Source of the DNA: Paenibacillus sp. E222 | Lineage (GTDB): Bacteria; Bacillota; Bacilli; Paenibacillales; Paenibacillaceae | Assembly: GCF_013401555.1 (NCBI RefSeq) | Contig: NZ_CP058552.1 | Location: 1,116,001 to 1,180,000 of the forward strand | Direction of reading: 5' to 3' | Length of the DNA stretch: 64,000 nt | In this document: piece by piece, positions 39,424-48,599 of the stretch | How positions within the stretch are numbered: the stretch's first letter is position 1 | How the letters are laid out: each line of letters starts with the position of its first letter | Position numbers and translations under genes: made by a program | Notes under the pieces: generated by a model | Seen by the model: only the letters and a program-made list of their open reading frames with translations | Databases searched by the model: none | What the model was told of the DNA's origin: nothing

Positions 39424-39471
39424 TGATCAACTATGGCTCTCCCATGAACCGAGCGGGATTTTTTCAAAATA

Positions 39472-39505
39472 AAAAAAGCGACCTGCCCAAGGGGGCAGAA
39501 TCGCC
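39472..39505 (-). terminator. Terminator after veg
   Basis: GCGA-TTCTGCCC pairs with GGGCAGG-TCGC and runs into seven T on the minus strand. Confidence 0.88.
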
Positions 39506-39517
39506 GTAAATCGATAC

Positions 39518-39793
39518 TTACGTCTCCATGTAGGAGCTATGCGTCTGGCTGCCTGGATCAAATACCATGACTTCCACCGATTCCGTAAGTATATCAGCAT
39601 AACTGTAGGATACTCGCTTGAATGTTTCTTGCTCCTCATCAAGCTTGACAATAAAAACAGAAGGGTACGTTTCTTCCAATACACCCGTACGCTCAATGGT
39701 CTTACGGCGGCCACCATTAGCCCGCAGCATAATTTTCTGACCGATATGTGCATCGAGATTGCGTTTGATATCCAATAGCGTATTTTTAGCCAT
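39518..39793 (-). CDS. veg: Veg protein
   Basis: 91 residues: [41 protein letters not shown] and [13 protein letters not shown]. Small SH3-like protein made at very high level in vegetative cells; linked to biofilm gene expression in B. subtilis, exact role unclear. Driven by two near-perfect tandem promoters. Confidence 0.96.
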   Translation of the reverse strand: MAKNTLLDIKRNLDAHIGQKIMLRANGGRRKTIERTGVLEETYPSVFIVKLDEEQETFKRVSYSYADILTESVEVMVFDPGSQTHSSYMET

Positions 39794-39820
39794 TGTCGAC
39801 GACCACCTCTTTTCTTGTCC

Positions 39821-39849
39821 ATTATACCGGATTTTACAGTCATTGTCAA
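39821..39849 (-). promoter_or_regulatory. veg promoter P2
   Basis: TTGACA, 17 bases, TATAAT: full consensus sigma-A promoter, about 30 bases before the veg ATG. Confidence 0.9.
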
Positions 39850-39862
39850 ATCAAAACTAATT

Positions 39863-39892
39863 ATTATATCAGTATCAAAAAGTTGTTGTCAA
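39863..39892 (-). promoter_or_regulatory. veg promoter P1
   Basis: TTGACA, 18 bases, TATAAT, a second full-consensus promoter 43 bases upstream of P2. B. subtilis veg also has two strong promoters. Confidence 0.88.
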
Positions 39893-39909
39893 TGAATTTT
39901 TTTGCAAAC

Positions 39910-39934
39910 AAAAAAAGCCCCTAAATGAGGCTTT
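39910..39934 (-). terminator. Terminator after yabG
   Basis: AAAGCCTC, 5-base loop, GGGGCTTT followed by a T run on the minus strand. Confidence 0.8.
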
Positions 39935-39946
39935 CTTCTGCCATCT

Positions 39947-40843
39947 TCAGACGGCTGATGGATTCACTTTTAACGTGGATAAATCATTCAATCCGGGCAG
40001 ACCTACCCGATAACTCCCTCGTGTCTCAACGCCGCCCACACCCTGGCTGCCACTAATCGTGTTATGCAAAATGTCATTCATATTCACGGTTTCGCGCACT
40101 GACGTGAAGGCTGCCTTGGCTGCCACATAGACCGGGTCTAAAGCATGAATGAGAATTCGGCCTGGTGAACTGGCAAAGTTCGCTCCAGCACGCAGCAAGG
40201 CCTCAAAGTGGGACTGACACGCACCAGCTACAATCGTGAGCGCATCGAGATGGCGTTCATATTGCCTAGCCACCTGAATAGCAGATACGAAGTTTTGCGA
40301 ATTTTTGTAGCTGCCCAGACTATATAAGTCATAGGGCTGACGAGTCTTAAGTACACCATCATGGCCAGTAATGACAACAATGTCCGGGCGAACTTTGGGC
40401 AGCAGACGATATAAAGTGTCCGCCATGGCAGACTCATGTACGTATTGCCCCTCTGCGGGAACACGAAGCTGCTCATAAAGGTTCATGCTTTTTTTTAGAT
40501 AATTAGGATCGCCATCCAAGTGCAGTACTTTGCCAGGCATCTCAAAATAGGCGGGTTCTTGTTGAACAGACCATTCCTGAACCAAACCTTCACGATTGCG
40601 CTCGGCCTGTTCCATTCGATTCTGCTGCAAGCGTGAGAGCGTCTGATGCGCCTTCACGTGAGCCTGCCTCGTCTTGGCACTCTGCGGTTCATAAGGAACC
40701 TGTATCAAATCGTCCACAGGGGAATCGGCTAACAGCCGGAACTCGGTCCCTTTAATGATGGCACCGTCCGACTGGAGGCCTTCCAACCGGAAAGTCACAT
40801 CTCCACCGTATGACTTTCGAACGACCAAGTCTCCGATATTCAT
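39947..40843 (-). CDS. yabG: Sporulation-specific protease YabG
   Basis: 298 residues. Begins MNIGDLVVRKSYGGDVTFRL and contains VLHLDGDPNYLKKSM, VVITGHDG with nearby VAGACQSHFEALL (candidate catalytic His and Cys), and ANFASSPGRILIHALDPV. YabG is a cysteine protease that trims coat proteins in the mother cell. The ATG at 40841-40843 has GAGGTG upstream. A sigma-K-like promoter precedes it. Confidence 0.93.
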   Translation of the reverse strand: MNIGDLVVRKSYGGDVTFRLEGLQSDGAIIKGTEFRLLADSPVDDLIQVPYEPQSAKTRQAHVKAHQTLSRLQQNRMEQAERNREGLVQEWSVQQEPAYFEMPGKVLHLDGDPNYLKKSMNLYEQLRVPAEGQYVHESAMADTLYRLLPKVRPDIVVITGHDGVLKTRQPYDLYSLGSYKNSQNFVSAIQVARQYERHLDALTIVAGACQSHFEALLRAGANFASSPGRILIHALDPVYVAAKAAFTSVRETVNMNDILHNTISGSQGVGGVETRGSYRVGLPGLNDLSTLKVNPSAV

Positions 40844-40863
40844 CAACATTATCACCTCTACCC

Positions 40864-40891
40864 CATCGTATGGGCAGAAACCCGGATTGGT
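40864..40891 (-). promoter_or_regulatory. Probable sigma-K promoter for yabG
   Basis: AC, 17 bases, CATACGATG on the minus strand, against AC-N16/17-CATANNNTA, one base off. B. subtilis yabG is a sigma-K gene. Confidence 0.5.
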
Positions 40892-40902
40892 TCATCCGAA
40901 TT

Positions 40903-42355
<1,453 letters not shown>

Positions 42356-42379
42356 GTTCCATTTCTTCCTTTCTAACGC

Positions 42380-42403
42380 AAAAAGAAGAGGAGTATCCTC
42401 TTC
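42380..42403 (-). terminator. Terminator after yabE
   Basis: GAAGAGGA, TACT, TCCTCTTC, TTTTT on the minus strand, just before rnmV. Confidence 0.85.
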
Positions 42404-42412
42404 TCTGCCAAA

Positions 42413-42446
42413 CGGCGGGGGAGACTGAATTCAGACCCCTCCGCCG
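42413..42446 (-). repeat. GC-rich hairpin after yabE
   Basis: CGGCGG-GGG and CCC-CCGCCG form a strong stem-loop upstream of the terminator, with no T tract. It may protect the yabE mRNA end. Confidence 0.5.
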
Positions 42447-42510
42447 CATATTCCGCATGAATCATTCATGCTTATATTTTATAGCATTCCCATTTCAAAG
42501 TAAAACGATT

Positions 42511-43695
42511 TTAGTTCGCTTCCGGCTTCACCGGACCAATCACATATACCGTCTTGCCTTTCTTCCGTCCGAAGTTCAGGGCATGCTTCACACTATCATA
42601 ATACACATCAATTTTGTTGCCTTTAATGGCACCACCTGTGTCTTCCGCACGACGGAAGCCAAGGCCCTCGATATATACCCACCAGCCAATTGGAATGACT
42701 TTGGGATCAACCGCAATGGTACGTCCCTCGGTTACCCGAGTACCTGATGCCGTTTTTGTGCCGATACCGGGCTCTTCAGAAGAGTATGCCGTCATGGATA
42801 CATTTTTCAACACTTTAGAATATTTAAAAGAACTGCCTGAGACGGTAATTACTTTGCTGCCCGAGGCAGCGGTTTTCTTCGAGTTCGTGGTTGTTGCTGT
42901 TTTTGTCGTGGAAGTCTGCGCCGATACCGTCTGAATCACTGGCTCTTTCACAACAGGTTTGGCTTTGGTACCAACGGCGATCACTTTATCAACGCGATTC
43001 GTTGCGACCGATTTGCCCACCATTTTTTTGGAGACCAATTCTCCATCCTGGAACACCTTTTCAATATGCTGTACAAGTGTGCCTTCTTTACCGCTCACAA
43101 CGACACGATTGTCGCCTTTGTACAAGCTAGGGTCAGCCGTTTTGATCACTTTGTAAGCAATCGGCTGTTCCACGTCCACCGTACGCTTTGTTACACGCAC
43201 TACACGGATTTTCATATCCGCTTCAATAGTGGTTCCAAGCGCCGGATACACTTTGTCTTCACTTGCAATCTGAATACCTGATTTTTTAATCGCATCTTTT
43301 ACCGATGAATCGGTTGTATACAGAGTCTTGGTGTCTCCGTCTGCCGTAATATTAACTGGAACGGCCCGCTCAATAACGATGCGGTCTCCATCTGTGATCG
43401 CCCCATTCAAGGGCATGGATACCTGATCGTGAGGGCTGACTGTGATTGACTGCTCCTCCAGCATTTCCTGAAGCATTCCTGTACGAGTCTCTACCGCTTG
43501 AGCTTTGCCATCAATAACCAGTGAAATTTGTTTCCCGGCCTGACCGTAAACGACTAACAAGATCATGATTGTAAGCGCAATTGAGAAAATCGCGATCAAT
43601 GCCATTTGACGCAAGTTCTCATGCTTCCACCGCAACGCGAAAGACTTACTGGATGATCGTGACTCATGGGTCTCTTCTGGTTGGAATGTGCCCAC
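42511..43695 (-). CDS. yabE: Cell-wall hydrolase YabE, DUF348-G5-3D (resuscitation-factor-like)
   Basis: About 394 residues. One membrane segment near the N-terminus (MALIAIFSIALTIMILLVVYG), two DUF348 repeats (SLVIDGKAQAVETRTG and ADGDTKTLYTTDSSV), a G5 domain ending MVGKSVATNRVDKVIAVGTK, a Thr/Lys-rich linker, and a C-terminal 3D domain with MTAYSS, AVDPKVIPIG, EDTGGAIKG and IDVYY, the MltA-like catalytic aspartates. It should cut peptidoglycan outside the cell. The best start is a GTG at 43693-43695 with AAGGAGG eight bases upstream; an ATG six codons earlier has a poorer site. A c-di-AMP riboswitch and terminator lie upstream. Confidence 0.9.
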   Translation of the reverse strand: MGTFQPEETHESRSSSKSFALRWKHENLRQMALIAIFSIALTIMILLVVYGQAGKQISLVIDGKAQAVETRTGMLQEMLEEQSITVSPHDQVSMPLNGAITDGDRIVIERAVPVNITADGDTKTLYTTDSSVKDAIKKSGIQIASEDKVYPALGTTIEADMKIRVVRVTKRTVDVEQPIAYKVIKTADPSLYKGDNRVVVSGKEGTLVQHIEKVFQDGELVSKKMVGKSVATNRVDKVIAVGTKAKPVVKEPVIQTVSAQTSTTKTATTTNSKKTAASGSKVITVSGSSFKYSKVLKNVSMTAYSSEEPGIGTKTASGTRVTEGRTIAVDPKVIPIGWWVYIEGLGFRRAEDTGGAIKGNKIDVYYDSVKHALNFGRKKGKTVYVIGPVKPEAN

Positions 43696-43887
43696 TTCTC
43701 CGTCCTCCTTCATAGCCTCGCCGTCTAAAGTAATGCATGATGTCTTTGACGCGACTATACCAAATTTTCTACAGAACACAGATCGGACCAACATAATCCG
43801 GTTCTGCACCATGAATCAATCTTCGCAACATGATGTCATCCTCCTGAATACTTACCGTATGATGACCGTATTTCTTTTATTCAAAAA

Positions 43888-43931
43888 CAAAAAAGCCAAA
43901 GAAAGAGTTTAAGAGGAACTCTTTCGTGGCT
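43888..43931 (-). terminator. Expression-platform terminator of the yabE riboswitch
   Basis: AAGCCACGAAAGAGTT pairs with AACTCTTTC-TTGGCTT and runs into TTTTTT on the minus strand, between the ydaO aptamer and yabE. Confidence 0.8.
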
Positions 43932-43984
43932 TCCGAATGATTCTGAATATCGGAAATTCATGCACGAGGTTGCCTCTCTTTTTC

Positions 43985-44212
43985 CGCTTGCGAGGTTAGC
44001 TGTCGGGTTCGGGCGAAAGAGAGCCGCCCTATCTCCGGTCATCCGCTCATGGCGGACGCCCTTGAATTCACCCCGAGACCCAAAGAAGAAATCAAATATG
44101 GCTTCGCAGATTTATACGCTGCTTTTGGGTCAGCGCATTTTGCGCATCGGCTGAAAACACCGATGTTTAAGCCTTATTGGTTCCCCCGCTCTCCGTTAAC
44201 GGAGACTCAGCG
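43985..44212 (-). promoter_or_regulatory. Cyclic-di-AMP riboswitch (ydaO/yuaA class) upstream of yabE
   Basis: Read on the minus strand the conserved blocks occur in order: CGCTGA, GCGGGGGAACCAA, GGGGTGAATTC, and CCGAACCCGACAGCTAACC followed by TCGCAAGCG. These are the signature blocks of the ydaO aptamer. Family aptamers bind c-di-AMP and, when bound, promote termination of genes for cell-wall hydrolases or potassium transport. The aptamer is followed by a terminator and yabE, so high c-di-AMP should lower the hydrolase. Confidence 0.9.
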
Positions 44213-44463
44213 AGACTGATTCATGAAAGTAATGTTGTTTCATCGGAAAGTGTCCCTTTGTTCATCCCCCGAACATCTGTCCAATTTTCCGCACAACAAT
44301 TCACTGAAAAGATGATATCCTGTTTCTATGCATGTTGTAAAGCGTTGTTCAAGTACGTTTTTCTAAATATTTGGTTAAAATATTGTAATATTCTTGATTT
44401 ATTTGGATCAAAAAGCAAATTAACTCCGCCTAACTCACTTTTTCACCCGTTTTGCTCGATATT

Positions 44464-45234
44464 TTAACGAATCCCAAATCGTTCCATGGCATTTTTGGTC
44501 GTTATTGCTGCAATTTCCTCTACCGAAATGCCTTTAATTTCCGCAGCTGCTTCTGCAACCAGACGTACATGCGCTGTCTCATTTCGTTTTCCACGATAAG
44601 GGTGAGGTGTTAGATAAGGAGCATCGGTTTCAATGAAAAATCGGTCCATCGGAACCTTCTCAAGCACCTCTTTAGGCTGCTTCGCATTTTTGAACGTGAT
44701 TGGCCCTCCGAAGGAAAGATGGAAGCCCAAATCCAGGCACATTTTCGCCGTTTCCCAGCTGCCAGAGAAGGAATGCATAACACCGCCTACTTCTCCTGCC
44801 TTCTCTTCACGCAAAATCTTTACAATATCCTCATGCGCATCCCGGTTGTGAATGACAATCGGCATATTTAACTCACGGGCAAGACCAATTTGTTGTCGTA
44901 ATACGCGATGTTGAACCTCTTTCGGTGAAGTGTCCCAATAATAGTCTAGACCAATTTCACCGATAGCTACCACTTTTTCATGCTTGCATAAAGACGCAAT
45001 CCATTCCAGATCACCCTCCTGCATCGTAATTGCATCCACTGGGTGCCAGCCTACCGCAGCATATATAAAATCATAGGTTTCAGCCAGCTTCATCGTGGAT
45101 GGAATAGTCTCCCGGTTAAAGCCAACGTTAATCATGCGACTAACGCCCGCATCCACAGCACGCTGAATCATTTCCTCGCGGTCCTCGTCGAATTGTGGTG
45201 CATCCAGGTGTGTATGTGTGTCGAACAACATCAT
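44464..45234 (-). CDS. tatD: TatD family metal-dependent deoxyribonuclease
   Basis: 256 residues. LFDTHTHLDAPQFDEDREEM supplies the first metal histidines, GEIGLDYYWD the bridging glutamate, PIVIHNRDAHED, MHSFSG and FIETDAPYLTPHPYRGKRNE the remainder. It holds the yabD position upstream of yabE. Cytosolic 3'-5' DNase in characterised homologues. Confidence 0.93.
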   Translation of the reverse strand: MMLFDTHTHLDAPQFDEDREEMIQRAVDAGVSRMINVGFNRETIPSTMKLAETYDFIYAAVGWHPVDAITMQEGDLEWIASLCKHEKVVAIGEIGLDYYWDTSPKEVQHRVLRQQIGLARELNMPIVIHNRDAHEDIVKILREEKAGEVGGVMHSFSGSWETAKMCLDLGFHLSFGGPITFKNAKQPKEVLEKVPMDRFFIETDAPYLTPHPYRGKRNETAHVRLVAEAAAEIKGISVEEIAAITTKNAMERFGIR

Positions 45235-45572
45235 GCTGTATTTCTCCCTTCATGTCGAATTAACGACTAGCTCTTTTTAATCCATCCGGTAAACTAACCA
45301 GAACATAAATATTCCTAAATTCGGTCATATTTTTTTCTTTATTTCATTCTATTAGCTCATTCAGCACATTGAGCACAACATGTAGAGCGAACAAGTTCTT
45401 CCTTATCTATATGTTGCTTATCTTTAGCCATCCGGGTTGTATTCTAATTGCTCTGATTACAAAATTATGTCGATCTACATGTACTCTCCATTAAAGCAGA
45501 TTACTGTATCATGGAAAATAGCTCTTTTAGAAAGCTTTATTCACCAGACTCCTGAACAGTATTGCTGATCAT
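45235..45572. other. Non-coding stretch upstream of tatD
   Basis: About 340 bases of A/T-rich DNA. A Spo0A-like TGTCGAA occurs near 45,253. No gene or terminator is clear. B. subtilis has metS in this position; it is absent here. Confidence 0.45.
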
Positions 45573-46853
45573 TTAATGTGAGAAATAGGGGCGTATATTT
45601 GACGGTAATTCATGAACAATTGCATCCACCTTATTTTGCGGATAATACAAGTGATGCTTTCCGCGATGAAGACCACTGATTGAACGGACAATGTCGGATA
45701 CCTCTGACAACTCATGTAACTTGTCTTGCCGATCAAGCAGCAGGATCTGCTTGTCCGTTGATTCATCCGGACGAAACACATCATACGGATTATCCGTTGG
45801 AAAATCAATTTCCAGATCATACTCGGGATTAAGACCCGCTGCAGTGAAGGCTTCCCGAATCTCTTCAATCAGGTTTACGTCGATCTGTTCAATCTCTACA
45901 TACTTATATAATTTGCGATCTATAAAACGTTCGCATAACTCACTTAGAACAGCATCGTCCTCTTTGCGCCACTGCATAAATGCCGTCTGAATCAAAGCTT
46001 CGTCCAGCTGCAAGTATTCATCCACCGTTAAATCGCCGGCGAATAGCTGGGACAGTGGATCGATCATGAAGCGGAATTGGAAACCTTGCTGTATGAGACT
46101 TTTCGCCCGCTTAAATATTTGCCGCAATATAATTTCCGAACTTCGGGTAACCGGATGAAAGTAAATTTGCCAGTACATCTGGTACCTGGACATCAAGTAA
46201 TCCTCCACGGCATGCATGCCCGACTCCTTGACCACGATTCTTCCGTGAAATGGACGCAGCATACGCAGGATACGGTCAAGGTCGATCGTCCCATAGTTTA
46301 CACCTGTAAAGTAGGCATCCCGAAGCAAGTAATCCATGCGGTCCGCATCAAGCGGACTGGTGACCAAATTAACGACAATAGGTTGCTCATATGTCTTTTG
46401 AATAACAGAAGCCACTTTCTCGGGAAAATCAGGAGCATACCGTCTTAAGATCGCCCCTACTTCGGTATCACCTGTAATGATCCGACAAGTCCAATCCTCA
46501 TGATTCATATCGAAAGCTTCTTCTATTGAGTGAGAGAACGGCCCATGTCCAAGATCATGGAGCAATGCTGCGCAAAGGGCTACCGTTTTTTCCTCCTTTG
46601 GCCAATCTGAATAGTGACTTCTTTCGAATTGGGAAATAATCTTACGCGTAATTTCGTAGACACCCAAGGAATGTGAGAAGCGACTATGCTCTGCACCATG
46701 GAAAGTAAGAAATGATGTTCCCAATTGACGGATTCGGCGTAAACGTTGAAATTCGGGCGTGTTGATCAACTGCCATATAATCGGATCTTGCACATGGATA
46801 TAATTATGTACCGGATCTTTAAACACCTTTTCTTCCGTTAAACGCTGTTCCAT
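45573..46853 (-). CDS. HD-domain phosphohydrolase (YwfO/dGTPase-like)
   Basis: 426 residues. N-terminal HD domain: FKDPVHNYIHV, FQRLRRIRQLG, GAEHSRFSHSLGVYE (first His), ALLHDLGHGPFSHSIE (HD pair) and LDADRMDYLLRDAY (final Asp). The family hydrolyses nucleotides, often dNTPs, and is related to SAMHD1. The C-terminal 150 residues (FTAAGLNPEYDLEIDF onward) match YwfO-like proteins. It is divergent from abrB, and the shared promoter region is filled with Spo0A boxes, so it may be a Spo0A target. Substrate unknown. Confidence 0.88.
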   Translation of the reverse strand: MEQRLTEEKVFKDPVHNYIHVQDPIIWQLINTPEFQRLRRIRQLGTSFLTFHGAEHSRFSHSLGVYEITRKIISQFERSHYSDWPKEEKTVALCAALLHDLGHGPFSHSIEEAFDMNHEDWTCRIITGDTEVGAILRRYAPDFPEKVASVIQKTYEQPIVVNLVTSPLDADRMDYLLRDAYFTGVNYGTIDLDRILRMLRPFHGRIVVKESGMHAVEDYLMSRYQMYWQIYFHPVTRSSEIILRQIFKRAKSLIQQGFQFRFMIDPLSQLFAGDLTVDEYLQLDEALIQTAFMQWRKEDDAVLSELCERFIDRKLYKYVEIEQIDVNLIEEIREAFTAAGLNPEYDLEIDFPTDNPYDVFRPDESTDKQILLLDRQDKLHELSEVSDIVRSISGLHRGKHHLYYPQNKVDAIVHELPSNIRPYFSH

Positions 46854-46914
46854 GTCTGTTCACTCCTTTAATATCGTTTGTATTTGTCGCTTTTCAGTAT
46901 AATACCACCAAGGA

Positions 46915-46974
46915 TTCGACACAGTTTGACGAATCTTGTCGAATACTGTATTTTTGTCGTTTTCCAAATCGACA
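46915..46974. promoter_or_regulatory. Cluster of Spo0A boxes before the HD hydrolase gene
   Basis: Within 60 bases: TTCGACA (46915-46921), TGACGAA (46927-46933), TGTCGAA (46937-46943), TGTCGTT (46955-46961) and ATCGACA (46968-46974). Three match TGNCGAA exactly, counting both strands. The cluster sits immediately upstream of a TGGTATTAT extended -10-like element serving the HD gene. Confidence 0.7.
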
Positions 46975-47071
46975 AAGCTGACATTGATGTTTAAATACGA
47001 AAAATAGCTCCCAATCCCTTACCACTCGTAATCTTATCAAAAACAGCCTTTATTTTAAGCTAATTTTAAGG

Positions 47072-47140
47072 TTGACTGTTTTGGGAATCGTTGGTATGAT
47101 GAGTATCATAAAACATAAAATAATGTCGAATAATGACAAT
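47072..47140 (+). promoter_or_regulatory. abrB promoter with two downstream Spo0A boxes
   Basis: TTGACT (47072-47077), 17 bases, TATGAT (47095-47100). About 17 bases past the expected start point come TGTCGAA (47124-47130) and, after TAA, the related TGACAAT (47134-47140). In B. subtilis abrB the repressing Spo0A boxes also lie downstream of the promoter with the same spacing. Confidence 0.8.
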
Positions 47141-47170
47141 GATCGTTAGCTGAGAGGAGCACTGATTATA

Positions 47171-47425
47171 ATGATGAAATCAACAGGTATTGTAAGAAAA
47201 GTGGATGAACTGGGACGGGTAGTTATTCCAATTGAATTGCGCCGTACGCTCGGTATTGGTGAAAAAGATGCTCTTGAGATCTATGTTGACGGCGAGCGCA
47301 TCATGTTGAAAAAATACGAACCAGCTTGTATCTTCTGTGGCAATGCAGAGAACGTTACTTATTTCAAAGGTAAAATTGTTTGTAACGAATGTATTTCCGA
47401 AATCCCTGCACCTGTGACAAAATAA
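47171..47425 (+). CDS. abrB: Transition-state regulator AbrB
   Basis: 84 residues. The N-terminal swapped-hairpin DNA-binding domain (STGIVRKVDELGRVVIPIEL, then RRTLGIGEKDALEIYVDGE) is almost identical to B. subtilis AbrB. The C-terminus differs: CIFCGNAENV and VCNEC give two Cys pairs, suggesting a small zinc-bound multimerisation module. AbrB represses post-exponential genes until Spo0A shuts it off. Ribosome site GAGGAG is 11 bases before the first ATG; a second ATG follows directly. Confidence 0.94.
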   Translation: MMKSTGIVRKVDELGRVVIPIELRRTLGIGEKDALEIYVDGERIMLKKYEPACIFCGNAENVTYFKGKIVCNECISEIPAPVTK

Positions 47426-47488
47426 GAAATATCAGGTATAATGGTCTTATTAAATTGTTATTTCTAACCTTTTTATATTCCTTGATCG

Positions 47489-47528
47489 CCTTCCCGGTGT
47501 GAACCCCACCGCTGGAAGGTATTTTTTT
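47489..47528 (+). terminator. Terminator after abrB
   Basis: CCTTCC-CGGTG and CACCG-GGAAGG form the stem, followed by TATTTTTTT on the plus strand. Confidence 0.85.
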
Positions 47529-47582
47529 GCTTTCTTATTGGTTCTCATTACCCATAAAATCGAGCTGCGAGTCTGTACAACC

Positions 47583-47640
47583 AAAAAGAAGAGCGGTGAT
47601 GTGCGTAATATGTTTTATTTTTCCGCTCTGCTATTTTTTT
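47583..47640. terminator. Bidirectional terminator between abrB and rsmI
   Basis: AGAGCGG and CCGCTCT with a 26-base loop; T runs follow on both strands. It would end rsmI transcripts and back up the abrB terminator. Confidence 0.6.
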
Positions 47641-47717
47641 CATATTTCATTAAGGTTGGGTCTAAGGTTCCTTTAAGTTTATTTTCCCTATTCCAGTATA
47701 TATTTCTTGATTCGTTA

Positions 47718-48599
47718 TTAGATTAACGCATTATACACATCTCGTTTCGTCAAACCCCGATCTGTTGCCGTTTTCTTCATCGCATCTTTCCGACTAAGTC
47801 CTTCATTCTCATAATGGCCCACATGCTCCTCCAAAGACAGCAGCTGCCACCAGGCTTCACGCTCCGCCTTACGCTCCTCTTCCCTGATACCTTCTACAAG
47901 CAAACAATATTCCCCAAGCGGCGGATGTTCCTCAAGCCATTCTATACACTCTTGGATACTACCTCTTGCGAACTCCTCATGACGTTTTGTAAGCTCACGC
48001 GCCAGTACGATCGATCGGTCACCTAGAATCTCTTCGAGGTAGGCCAACGTTTTGCGAATACGGTGAGGGGACTCATAAAATAGCAACGTACCGTTGGACT
48101 CATTAAAAGCTTCCATCACTTTTCGCATGTCTTTTTTCTCCCGCGGCAAAAAACCGCCGAATGTGAAGCGCTCCGTCGGCAAGCCGGATACGATCAGAGC
48201 TGATAACGCTGCATTGGCTCCAGGGATGGGAATGACCGTAATTCCAGCTTCAAGCGCAAGTTTTACAAGATCGGAACCAGGGTCCGAAATGGCCGGCAGA
48301 CCGGCATCACTGACGAGTGCCAAATTTTTTCCTTCTATTATATAGCGTATTAGTTCAGGCCCACTGGCTGCCTTATTATGCTCATGGTAACTGAACAACA
48401 TCGATGGTGTAATTTCAAAATGGGTAAGCAGCTTTCGAGTCTGACGTGTGTCTTCCGCTGCAATGATGTCACAGCTCTGCAATGTTTTAATGGCTCGAAA
48501 AGTCATATCGTCCAGATTACCGATCGGTGTTCCTACCAAATATAGTTTGCCGGCATCACCCGACTGCTCCGCGTAGCTCTTCTGAATATGCAATGTCAT
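47718..48599 (-). CDS. rsmI: 16S rRNA (cytidine(1402)-2'-O)-methyltransferase RsmI
   Basis: 293 residues, tetrapyrrole-methylase fold. LYLVGTPIGNLDDMTFRAI, AAEDTRQTRKLLTHFEI, SYHEHN, LVSDAGLPAISDPGSDLV and the PIPGANAALSALIVSGLP block are characteristic. It starts one base after trmN6 ends. The yazA (GIY-YIG) gene found between them in B. subtilis is missing. Confidence 0.95.
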   Translation of the reverse strand: MTLHIQKSYAEQSGDAGKLYLVGTPIGNLDDMTFRAIKTLQSCDIIAAEDTRQTRKLLTHFEITPSMLFSYHEHNKAASGPELIRYIIEGKNLALVSDAGLPAISDPGSDLVKLALEAGITVIPIPGANAALSALIVSGLPTERFTFGGFLPREKKDMRKVMEAFNESNGTLLFYESPHRIRKTLAYLEEILGDRSIVLARELTKRHEEFARGSIQECIEWLEEHPPLGEYCLLVEGIREEERKAEREAWWQLLSLEEHVGHYENEGLSRKDAMKKTATDRGLTKRDVYNALI

